This document shows positions 45,430 through 55,598 of a stretch of DNA of 64,000 bases, one piece after another. Position numbers and translations under genes: made by a program. Under the pieces are notes generated by a model. The model ran no database searches. It had not been told where the DNA came from and saw only the letters and a list, made by a program, of their open reading frames with translations. How positions within the stretch are numbered: the first letter of the stretch is position 1; each line of letters opens with the position of its first letter. Source of the DNA: an uncultured Cohaesibacter sp. (lineage in GTDB: Bacteria; Pseudomonadota; Alphaproteobacteria; Rhizobiales; Cohaesibacteraceae); assembly GCF_963677725.1 (NCBI RefSeq), contig NZ_OY782507.1:4446171-4510170 (forward strand). The letters are read 5' to 3'.

Positions 45430-46359
45430 TCAATGGGTCGCGGACGAGCCGAGAGCCAGAGCCTCGTCCACCTGCTGCATGCCCGGCTTGCCATGGGCAA
45501 AGCCATTGACAAATTCATGGGTTGGCATCAACTCGGTGATCTTGGCGCGTGCCTCTGCGGCATCGATGCTGCCTTGCGTGAAATCACGGAAAGTTGCCCC
45601 GACCGCCACCATGTCACCGGTATGGGGGGACAGGCGGAAGGCATTGACCCCGGCTTGGGCGAGGGCGGGCAATTCTTCCAACAGCAACTGACTGCCATGA
45701 GACATGGTCTGGATGCCATTGACCGCAAGGAAATTCTGCCCCGCGAGGCTTTTGACGTCACGGCCGTCCGGGTCGACCTCACACACAAAGCGACAACTGT
45801 CTTTGGACAGATGATGCAGGCGGGCGTGATAGCAGCGCGCTGACAGAGCCAGAGGCAGACGGCCAAAGACCTGCAATTCGTAAGTCGGCTCAGGGGCGGC
45901 CTTGATCAGTTGGGCGGTGGTGTCTGCGGGCACTTCGGCGGGCAGGACAAAGCGGACAGCGCCACGGCTGGCGAGCGACTGAATGGTTGCCTCGTTATAG
46001 ATGTTGATATAAGGGCCGACCACATAGTCGCGCCCCTTCAAAAAGGCGAGGGCGGTCAGGTCGTTGGCCTCGACCATCCACATATCCTGTTCGCACTGCT
46101 CTTTAAGGCTCTTGCGTTCGGGCTTGGTGGTGACCAGAGCAAGGGTGGAAATGACGACTTTCTTGCCCGCACTTTCCATCCGCTCGAGAATGTCTGGAAG
46201 CACCTTGTTGCGGAAAGGCAGACGCTTGGAGCAGACAGGTTCTCCGATATAGACCAGATCAAAGTCGCCTTCATCGGCAACCTTGAAATAGAAATCGCGC
46301 CAATCGCTCTCAGACCAGTTGAACAGGCATGGGCCAAGGGTGAGTTCGGTATTTTTCAT
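45430..46359 (-). CDS. ubiV: Ubiquinone biosynthesis protein UbiV (U32 family)
   Basis: 309 residues of the peptidase-U32-like family. Cysteines C43, C176, C189 and C193 fit the four-cysteine 4Fe-4S cluster of UbiV. With UbiU it carries out O2-independent hydroxylation steps of ubiquinone synthesis. It lies 16 bases after ubiU on the same strand, in the order ubiT-ubiU-ubiV. Confidence 0.9.
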   Translation of the reverse strand: MKNTELTLGPCLFNWSESDWRDFYFKVADEGDFDLVYIGEPVCSKRLPFRNKVLPDILERMESAGKKVVISTLALVTTKPERKSLKEQCEQDMWMVEANDLTALAFLKGRDYVVGPYINIYNEATIQSLASRGAVRFVLPAEVPADTTAQLIKAAPEPTYELQVFGRLPLALSARCYHARLHHLSKDSCRFVCEVDPDGRDVKSLAGQNFLAVNGIQTMSHGSQLLLEELPALAQAGVNAFRLSPHTGDMVAVGATFRDFTQGSIDAAEARAKITELMPTHEFVNGFAHGKPGMQQVDEALALGSSATH

Positions 46360-46375
46360 TGCCGTGTCCTTTTCC

Positions 46376-47371
46376 TTAGCGCCAGGTTTTTTGGTAGGAG
46401 CCTTTGGTGGTCTTCTGGCCCTCGGTCAGAGGAGCGAGAATCGTGTCGAGATCAACGCTACGGCCTGTCGCCACCGCATCAACCGCCGTGCGGAAGCTTT
46501 TAACCACCTGCGCCATATAGGCTTTGCCACGCTGGCGGCCTTCAATCTTCAAAGCGGTGACCCCTGCCGTTTGCAGCTGTGGCAACAGGTGGGCGGCATT
46601 CAGGCTCACCGGATCCTCAAACACATAGCCAACCTCGCCATCGCTTTCGAACCGGCCCTTGCAAAGGGTCGGGTAAGCGGCGGCTTCGCCGTTGGGATAT
46701 TGGTTGATGGTGATGCCTTCGAGCGTGCTTTCCAGATGGGAGCCGCGATCTTCATATTTGACCGAGCCGGGAGGCGAGCAGACGCCGTTGATGTTGGGGG
46801 ATTTGCCGGTGCAATAAGAGGAGAGGGAACAACGGCCCTCTGCCATCACGCACAAGCCGCCAAAGATGAAAACTTCGGTCTCGCAGGCAATTTCGGCATT
46901 GATGGTGGCGATTTCCTGCACTGTCAGGACGCGCGGCAGGACAACCCGTTTGACGTTGAATTCATCCGCGTAATAATTGATCATGTCCGCGTTGGCTGCG
47001 GCTGCCTGCACCGACAGATGGACGCGCAAATCAGGATGCTTGCGCGCGGCATAGTCCAGCATGCCCAGATCGGCAAGGATGATTGCATGGGCATCGGATG
47101 CGGCAACTTCGTCAACGGCCTCGCGCCAGAGGTCGGTCTTGCCGGCTTGCGCAAAGGTGTTGACCGCGACCAGCACCTTGGAGCCGCGATCAGCGGCATA
47201 GGCAATGCCCTGATGCAGTTCCTTGGTCGAGAAATTGAGGCCGGGAAAGTTGCGGGCGTTGGTTTCATTGCGGAAACCGCAATAGACCGTATCGGCACCG
47301 GCATCAACAGCGGTGCGCAGTGCGGCGGGGGTGCCTGCCGGGCAAACCAGTTCCATGGCTTTCTGGGTCAT
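46376..47371 (-). CDS. ubiU: Ubiquinone biosynthesis protein UbiU (U32 family)
   Basis: 331 residues from the ATG at 47371, which follows a perfect GGAGGAG site. Opening MELVCPAGTPAALRTAVDAGAD is the U32 signature. The cluster-binding cysteines are probably C174, C181, C198 and C237 (CVMAEGRC, GVCSPP, YPTLCKGR). It forms a heterodimer with UbiV. Confidence 0.92.
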   Translation of the reverse strand: MTQKAMELVCPAGTPAALRTAVDAGADTVYCGFRNETNARNFPGLNFSTKELHQGIAYAADRGSKVLVAVNTFAQAGKTDLWREAVDEVAASDAHAIILADLGMLDYAARKHPDLRVHLSVQAAAANADMINYYADEFNVKRVVLPRVLTVQEIATINAEIACETEVFIFGGLCVMAEGRCSLSSYCTGKSPNINGVCSPPGSVKYEDRGSHLESTLEGITINQYPNGEAAAYPTLCKGRFESDGEVGYVFEDPVSLNAAHLLPQLQTAGVTALKIEGRQRGKAYMAQVVKSFRTAVDAVATGRSVDLDTILAPLTEGQKTTKGSYQKTWR

Positions 47372-47518
47372 CTCTCCTCCTGGCAATTGGTTGTCTGGGT
47401 CTCACCCTGTTGCAAGGGATCCAGATAGGCGCGTGCCCGCAGCGTTCAGAACGTGCGGGGCATGCCGGTCGTTTTCATGTTTTTTCGGGTCTTGATGCCC
47501 GCTGAGTTTTCATCCGAG

Positions 47519-48112
47519 TCACGTCGGATAGACGCCATGCATTGGCTCCATGCCAAACCCATTGTCATTGGCCTGACGGGTGGCTGATGTGAAGGAGCTG
47601 TTGCGAAAGGTTTCCAGAATGGCCTTGCCGCCGGTTTCTACCGGTCGGGACAGTTTGCCTGCCATTTGTGCGCATTCATGGATGAAATCGATCTCTGCAT
47701 CATCAAGCGCATTGCGCAGGGCGAGAACCGCTTCGGTATCGCCTTCGATGGACAGGTCACGGGAAAAGAAGAGCGCGTCGCCATCTTCTTCGCCATCCAT
47801 CAAGTCAAGCAAGGACATGAAGGGGGCGGAGACGGTTACATCCCGGTTGGGGAAGGCGTCAATCGAGCGCGACAGGCGAATCTGGACCCGTTCATTATAG
47901 AAGGTCAGACAGGCGATCCAGTCCAGATCGGTCGGAATCACGACAAAGCATTTTTCGGCATAGTCACCAAGACGCTCAAAAAATTCCGGATGCTCAAAGG
48001 CGATCCGATTGGCAGCTGCTGCAATCAGGCGCTCAAGTGGCATCAGGGGTAAAAACTGGGTCAGGCGTGCGACACAAGGGGGGAAAGAACGCACCGTTCC
48101 ATCAGTCATCAT
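47519..48112 (-). CDS. ubiT: Ubiquinone biosynthesis accessory factor UbiT (SCP2 domain)
   Basis: 197 residues, with an SCP2 lipid-binding fold visible as IAFEHPEFFERLGDYAEKCFVVIPTDL and IRLSRSIDAFPNRDVTVSAP. UbiT is thought to present polyprenyl intermediates to UbiU-UbiV. AAGGAG precedes the tandem ATGs at 48112/48109. It lies 147 bases from ubiU, same strand. No FNR-type site was found upstream. Confidence 0.88.
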   Translation of the reverse strand: MMTDGTVRSFPPCVARLTQFLPLMPLERLIAAAANRIAFEHPEFFERLGDYAEKCFVVIPTDLDWIACLTFYNERVQIRLSRSIDAFPNRDVTVSAPFMSLLDLMDGEEDGDALFFSRDLSIEGDTEAVLALRNALDDAEIDFIHECAQMAGKLSRPVETGGKAILETFRNSSFTSATRQANDNGFGMEPMHGVYPT

Positions 48113-50503
<2,391 letters not shown>

Positions 50504-50530
50504 TCAAAAATACTACTTGAATCACTGAAG

Positions 50531-50578
50531 AGCCAATAGAGTCTGGGGCGATCAGCCTATGACTTTATTGGCTTTTTT
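50531..50578 (+). terminator. Intrinsic terminator after guaB
   Basis: Thirteen-base-pair stem AGCCAATAGAGTC / GACTTTATTGGCT (one wobble) with a 17-base loop and T6, 28 bases after guaB. Confidence 0.85.
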
Positions 50579-50735
50579 GTGAGTGGCCAAGGGCGCGAAT
50601 GAGCCCAAGGTAGACATTGAAAAGAGAATTTTGCACTCCCAGCATCATTTTTCATAGACATTCCTGGAACTCCGAAGTGGAAGCCGTGGAGGAATTGCGA
50701 CATCCGTTAGAGCGTGCCAATGAAGATTTGCAGGG

Positions 50736-51782
50736 CTACCAGGTTTTGCCCGAACTGAGGCACTTATTGAGATCCGACCTGCTTTTTTTGTCTTGGCATT
50801 GAAGGAAAGCGTAGAGGTCGCCGTCCTGCGCGTATTCAATATAGGGAGAAATGGCATAGCGGCTGTCCTCATCATTGATGAATGTGCCGTAGGCGCCAAT
50901 CTTTCCGATAGTGTTGGGATTGGATTTTTCGATCAGGGATTTTAAGTGCATCGGATCAAGAAAGCTATCAGGCAATTGATCAAACGGACCATCAAAATAA
51001 CTATTGCTGGCTACATTGGCACCAAGAACGCCCACAAGAATTCTGCGCTTATTCTCAGTATCATTGTAATAGGCAAAGCCGGTACGGTTCCCTACGATCA
51101 AATGCCTGTCAAGGTCTACAGAGCGAAAGGTCTCACTGGCTCCCAATCGGGTGTTATGCTGATAGAGAAATACCTTTGAATCATGATCGAAGATCACATC
51201 AAAACGGACGCCAGATTCATCAAAACTTGGCCCAATATACTCTTCGTTCTCGGGTAGTTCGGGCTTGTCGGCAAGCTCCCGCTTGGCATCATAAATGTAT
51301 ATTTTTTTGACCAAACTTTCAAAGCGAAGCTCATAGATGAAAGGCGACAGCTTTTTGAAACTGACCCCATTGTCCTTTGACAGCATATGAAAGAAGTCCG
51401 GGTTGCTGCCATTGCCATGGGCCTTGAAATAAACAAAAGACACGCGCCCCTCATCACGGAAGCTCGCATCAAAACGCAAGTTTCCTCGGATATTTTCGCC
51501 CTCATTGAAGAAGTCGAAATAGTAATAACCTTCGCTGGGATAAACCGTGATCTCCTCTCGCATAGCGACCAGGACATGCCGAAGAACAGCATCCCTGTCA
51601 GTAAGATCAAGGCCGGGCATGTGTGCTTGATTGACAAAATCCTGATTGAAATTGACCTTAATCGATTTTATCGTCGCCTCCTTCGCGGAGGCCAGACCGT
51701 CTGTCGGACTGGCAGCATGAGAAGAGAATGCAGAGGAAAATAAAAGAGCGACGGGTAGGATAAACTTGGACAGAACGGGCAT
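50736..51782 (-). CDS. Exported protein of unknown function
   Basis: 348 residues. Signal peptide MPVLSKFILPVALLFSSAFSSHA with cleavage near residue 24. The mature part is rich in aromatic and acidic residues with beta-strand-like alternation (YYYFDFFNEG, RVSFVYFKAHG), and has two cysteines near the C-terminus (LQCQDKK, NKCLSS). Not recognised. The start is uncertain: a GTG five codons upstream is also open and neither has a good binding site. It is the last of four same-strand genes for exported products. Base composition is AT-richer than guaB. Confidence 0.65.
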   Translation of the reverse strand: MPVLSKFILPVALLFSSAFSSHAASPTDGLASAKEATIKSIKVNFNQDFVNQAHMPGLDLTDRDAVLRHVLVAMREEITVYPSEGYYYFDFFNEGENIRGNLRFDASFRDEGRVSFVYFKAHGNGSNPDFFHMLSKDNGVSFKKLSPFIYELRFESLVKKIYIYDAKRELADKPELPENEEYIGPSFDESGVRFDVIFDHDSKVFLYQHNTRLGASETFRSVDLDRHLIVGNRTGFAYYNDTENKRRILVGVLGANVASNSYFDGPFDQLPDSFLDPMHLKSLIEKSNPNTIGKIGAYGTFINDEDSRYAISPYIEYAQDGDLYAFLQCQDKKSRSDLNKCLSSGKTW

Positions 51783-51930
51783 GGCAAAAAATCGCACGTT
51801 TTAAGAAAGAGGGAAAGGGGCTGTGAAACGCAAAGCTTGAGGAGCGGAACTGACGCGGCACTTTGAGTTCCAAAAGAATGGTGCGACCCCGATGAAGGGG
51901 CCGCCAATGCTTAGGGAGCTGAAAAATGGA

Positions 51931-52212
51931 TCAGAATTTGGTTTTTGAGGATTTGCTCGCCTTCTTCTTATGCTTGTCCCCTTTGATAGCGCTTTCCTGA
52001 ACCCGGTTAAGGCCACCTTTGCTTTGGGAAACAGCTCCCTTGGCCTTGGATCCTGAACCTGCGCGACCATGAGTACGGTCTGTTGAAGACCCGATCTTGT
52101 GGCCACTGGCCATTTTCATCTCTTGCTTCGATTTGTCATAGATCTTGATGTCTGATGCTTGGGTGGAAGTTGCCACTATCATTAGGGCGAAGGCTGCAAA
52201 AATTGCTTTCAT
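51931..52212 (-). CDS. Small exported basic protein, paralog B
   Basis: 93 residues. Signal peptide MKAIFAAFALMIVATSTQA, then S-D-I-K-I-Y and a Lys/Ser/Gly-rich, probably disordered tail ending KSSKTKF. AAGGAA precedes the ATG. Clearly related to the gene at 52274: same signal peptide opening (MKAIFA), same SDIK-hydrophobic-Y start of the mature chain, same basic tail and TKF end. No cysteines. Function unknown; binding to nucleic acid, LPS or cell wall is possible from charge alone. Confidence 0.65.
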   Translation of the reverse strand: MKAIFAAFALMIVATSTQASDIKIYDKSKQEMKMASGHKIGSSTDRTHGRAGSGSKAKGAVSQSKGGLNRVQESAIKGDKHKKKASKSSKTKF

Positions 52213-52273
52213 GTCAATATTCCTTATCTTTTTTACTATGGTCTTGAGGTCGTTTCAGATGGAAATAGCCCTA

Positions 52274-52543
52274 TCAGAATTTGGTCGGTCCACTTTCTTT
52301 GGGGCTCTTTTTCTTGCGATGGCCAGATATGCTCTGGCTCGCTTCTGCCGTGCCTGTGTCAGGATCAGTCACCCGACCCCATTTTTTTGACTTGCGACGC
52401 TTGTGCTCAGCCCGGGATAAGGCGATGCCATGGGACTGGCTGCCAGCTTCTGCCTTTTCCCCTTTCGCATAGACCTTGATATCCGAGGCTTGCACAGAGG
52501 TGGCCAGAAGAGTGATAGCCAGTGATGCAAAAATAGCTTTCAT
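52274..52543 (-). CDS. Small exported basic protein, paralog A
   Basis: 89 residues. Signal peptide MKAIFASLAITLLATSVQA followed by SDIKVYAKGEKAEAGSQSHG, then a strongly basic stretch (HKRRKSKKWGR, HRKKKSPKE) and the C-terminus TKF. AAGGAA before the ATG. Forms a tandem pair with the gene at 51931. The middle parts have diverged, while both ends are conserved. Confidence 0.65.
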   Translation of the reverse strand: MKAIFASLAITLLATSVQASDIKVYAKGEKAEAGSQSHGIALSRAEHKRRKSKKWGRVTDPDTGTAEASQSISGHRKKKSPKESGPTKF

Positions 52544-52587
52544 AATGATTTCCTTGATTTTAAACCGGGTCGTCTGACTTTGCGGAT

Positions 52588-52668
52588 TTAGACCAATCGA
52601 TATGGATCAGAAGCCAACGCTGAGGTTGCCAGAATGCTTGAAACAACAAGTGTAAGAACATGTTTCAT
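52588..52668 (-). CDS. 26-residue exported peptide or truncated third paralog
   Basis: MKHVLTLVVSSILATSALA followed by SDPYRLV and a stop. It has its own AAGGAA site and the same signal peptide style and SD start of the mature part as the two neighbours. Either a third paralog cut short soon after the cleavage site, or a gene for a secreted heptapeptide. Lies 44 bases upstream of paralog A on the same strand. The short length keeps confidence low. Confidence 0.45.
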   Translation of the reverse strand: MKHVLTLVVSSILATSALASDPYRLV

Positions 52669-53377
52669 TGGAATTCCTTTGATAGTCATCTTTTCGCACC
52701 TATCGATCAGACGCTTCATGTCTAAATTTGGTTCAAGTAAAATCGCTATTTTTGATTTTTGTCTGGCCTGATTGCTGTGTTCAGGCATGGCCGCAAACTG
52801 GTATTGCTCGAATGACTTCCGAACCCAATGCCTGAATTCAGGCGCACCAATCCATTAGCCCGCAAAATGTATATTATCGAGCTGGTCATAGTTCCAAGTA
52901 CCAGATGGTAGTCTCGGTAGAATTAGAGAAAAGAAAGCCCTGACATAAACGCAATAGGATCAGTCCTATAAGATAATGAGGAATTTGAACGACCCACCGC
53001 GACCCTGAAGCTGCTATTCAGATCAGCGAGAAGCTACATGAGGGATGCATGAAAAAAGATGTGGCTAGGTAAAGATCCGAAAGGTCCTGACGCATCTGAC
53101 CCCGCGCACGATGTACAAATGACAGATATCTTCCAGATTTGCTGTTCACTTTTCATGGGATGAAAATCACGGCAACACAACAAATGCCCGCTCTGTCCGC
53201 ACACCCGCCATTCGCGTTATAGTTTGAGATCCTTTTTAGAATGGTGACTTGGGTGGCTGGTGCTAGTGCATCGGCCACTTTGTTGTTTCTGGGGATGTGT
53301 TTTCCGGGATGGCGATTGCCGCTCATCCTGATAGGGTGGGGTGGCTTCTTCTTTTGCGATCAAACGGGGTATCTTTG
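52669..53377. other. Gap between the exported-protein genes and zntB, with repeated TTCAGGC motif
   Basis: 709 bases with no credible gene. It contains TTCAGGCAT at 52780-52788, its exact inverse at 52828-52836 and a further TTCAGGC at 52837-52843; the latter two form the palindrome GCCTGAATTCAGGC (52830-52843). A small hairpin ATAGGA/TCCTAT lies at 52954-52969. Short broken reading frames around 53000-53090 may be remnants of a decayed gene. Confidence 0.45.
52780..52843. promoter_or_regulatory. Three-copy TTCAGGC motif, candidate operator array
   Basis: Three copies of TTCAGGC in 64 bases, two forming a 14-bp palindrome, 112-175 bases upstream of the first exported-peptide gene. The spacing between the outer copy and the palindrome is about 39 bases. 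Confidence 0.4.
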
Positions 53378-54349
53378 ATGAACGAGCATATTTTGCAGGC
53401 TTGTTTGCTGGATGGTAAGGGCGGCTCGACGCCTCTGTCGAAGGAACAACTGGCGGACATGGGCCAGATCGATGGGGTGGTTTTTATCTATTTTGATGGC
53501 TCGAGGCCCGAGACCCGAGACAGTTTGAAAACAGCCTTTCCCATGCTCGATCTGCTGGTGCAGGATGCTTTGCTGGATGTCGATACACGGCCACGGATGA
53601 CGCAGATGGATGAAGGCGTGTTGCTGATGCTGCGCGGGGCCAACCTTAATGACGGGCAAGAGCCGGAGGACATGGTGTCGGTCAGTGTCTGGGCCGACCC
53701 GAACCGTATCATTTGTGTCAGTTATGAAGGGGTGCGGGCACTGGGTGACATTTATGCCTTGTTACAGTCGGGCAAGGGGCCAAAGGATTCGGGGCAATTT
53801 CTCAGCATGTTGTGCAAGCGCTTGATCCAGAGGTTGGAGCCGACCTTGTCGGCGCTGGATGATGCAACGGATGCCATCGAAGAATTGGTTTTGGTGACGC
53901 CGGATCTCTCTTTGCGCGAGCAAATTGCCGATGTGCGCGGGCAAGCCATTGCCTTTCGGCGTTACCTGGCGCCGCAGCGCGATGCGATTGATCTGCTTTT
54001 GCTGGCGGATATTGACTGGCTCGAAGAGCGCCACCGGCGGCATTTTCAGGAATCTTACAACCATGTCACCCGCCATGTGGAGGATCTGGATGCCATTCGC
54101 GAACGCTGTCAGATCGTCAAGGACGAGATTGCTCATGCGCAGGCGGATCGCCTGAACCGGCAAATGTATATGCTCTCGGTGATCACTGCGATTTTCCTGC
54201 CGCTGGGATTCATGACCGGCCTGTTGGGTATCAATGTTGCTGGTATTCCCGGCGCGGGGGATGGGTCTGCTTTCTGGATTTTCGTTGGCCTGTTGGCGGG
54301 AATCGTCGCCATTCAGATTGCCCTTTTCAAATGGCTTCGATGGTTTTAG
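53378..54349 (+). CDS. zntB: CorA-superfamily zinc transporter, ZntB-like
   Basis: 323 residues: a large soluble N-terminal domain with a helical stalk and two C-terminal membrane helices. The pore signature is GINVAGIPG rather than the GMN of CorA, in line with the ZntB branch, where this position varies. The start at MNEHILQACLLDG gives the usual length; the frame is open upstream to 53297. Stand-alone gene. The transported ion is inferred from the family. Confidence 0.85.
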   Translation: MNEHILQACLLDGKGGSTPLSKEQLADMGQIDGVVFIYFDGSRPETRDSLKTAFPMLDLLVQDALLDVDTRPRMTQMDEGVLLMLRGANLNDGQEPEDMVSVSVWADPNRIICVSYEGVRALGDIYALLQSGKGPKDSGQFLSMLCKRLIQRLEPTLSALDDATDAIEELVLVTPDLSLREQIADVRGQAIAFRRYLAPQRDAIDLLLLADIDWLEERHRRHFQESYNHVTRHVEDLDAIRERCQIVKDEIAHAQADRLNRQMYMLSVITAIFLPLGFMTGLLGINVAGIPGAGDGSAFWIFVGLLAGIVAIQIALFKWLRWF

Positions 54350-54467
54350 AAAGCTGCGGCTTTCGGATTTTCGGAAGTGCTTTTTGAGACTCTCGACAAT
54401 GTTTGTTCGGCTCCTGCTTTTGGGCAGGGGCCGTTTGCGCTTTTGACTGTTCGCAAGACACTCCATT

Positions 54468-55454
54468 GTGAACGGGCTGCTGGAAATTTTGCCCCATGGA
54501 TGTATGATTTATTTCGGCAATCTGGGGGTGAATGTGCTGAATTTCCTGTTTGATGATTCTGACTATAAAAGCATCCGCAAAACGATCTTTGCGGTTGGAT
54601 GGGTCAATATTGCGGTGTTTCTACTGCTGAAAACCAAAGGCGTTTCGATTGGCGACCTTTTTTACACCAGCAAGAAAGTGGATGCGGTGACGCAAAACGT
54701 CCCACTGATAACCAACATAGAATTGCATGTGCTGCTTGGAGTGGTTCTGGCCTATTTGCTTGCTCGGCTGTGGTTTGGCCGTAAACTGGCTAGGGAAAAG
54801 GCATTGATTACTTGGGAAAATGAAAAAATTCAGCAATTGCCTGATTTTGTTAAGTCTTGTGAGCGGTTGATAGAGTTTTCCGAAAGATTTGACTATGATA
54901 TGGGAGTTGTAGAGGCTGAATTGAAAGGTTTTAAGGAAGTACTAGGAGGTGTGAATGAGAGATTGAACGAAATGGAAGGTTCATTTGCTGATCAAATTAA
55001 GGGTTTTAAAGTCAATTATGATGGCTTGGAATGGGGTGCTCAAAAAGATATTGGTGAAAAGGTAAGAGAGTTCCGAATATTCGTTAATGGCATTTTTGAA
55101 GAATTGAAAATGAAATCGAATTCGGTTTTCGCGGAGAAAACTGGTGGGCATGGTGTCGACACTGTGAAGGGTCTTTCTGCGCTCCTAAAGTCCATCAAAG
55201 ATATGAATGAATATAATGAAACTTCGAATTTGGTTGTAAGGCTTAGAGAGCTGGATCAGATTTTACTTGAAAAACGAGGGGAGTTTAGGGCTCAAAGAGC
55301 AGTGGAGTTTGATCTATTTGAATTTTATTTTCCGCTTGTATTTGGCCTCGTTTCTCTGGCGATAGGTCTATTCGAAATTCTCCGCATTCCGTTAAACACG
55401 CCATGTCAGTTGTTGTTTGACACTGCAAGGGCCTTCTGCCTGTCGGGTGTCTAA
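54468..55454 (+). CDS. Membrane-anchored coiled-coil protein, hypothetical
   Basis: 328 residues. Two N-terminal hydrophobic helices (about 40-56 and 84-105), a long charged helical region with heptad character (about 110-285) and a further hydrophobic helix near 290-312. Starts with GTG at 54468; the ATG at 54504 is an alternative and neither has a good ribosome site. From about 54,800 to 55,400 the DNA is visibly AT-richer than zntB and rsmB on either side, suggesting transfer or relaxed selection. The architecture resembles membrane scaffold or defence-associated proteins, but no domain is recognised. Confidence 0.6.
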   Translation: MNGLLEILPHGCMIYFGNLGVNVLNFLFDDSDYKSIRKTIFAVGWVNIAVFLLLKTKGVSIGDLFYTSKKVDAVTQNVPLITNIELHVLLGVVLAYLLARLWFGRKLAREKALITWENEKIQQLPDFVKSCERLIEFSERFDYDMGVVEAELKGFKEVLGGVNERLNEMEGSFADQIKGFKVNYDGLEWGAQKDIGEKVREFRIFVNGIFEELKMKSNSVFAEKTGGHGVDTVKGLSALLKSIKDMNEYNETSNLVVRLRELDQILLEKRGEFRAQRAVEFDLFEFYFPLVFGLVSLAIGLFEILRIPLNTPCQLLFDTARAFCLSGV

Positions 55455-55598
55455 TCCACTTTGGTTGGTTGCGTGAATGGTTTGAGGCCGGGTTGAATGT
55501 CCTTTCTCGCTCTTTCCTCTTTCCCCTGCAGGCTTTCTCCTCTATATGATCGCCTCTACAATCAAGACTGTTTCATAGGAAAAGACTAGGAAAAGACA

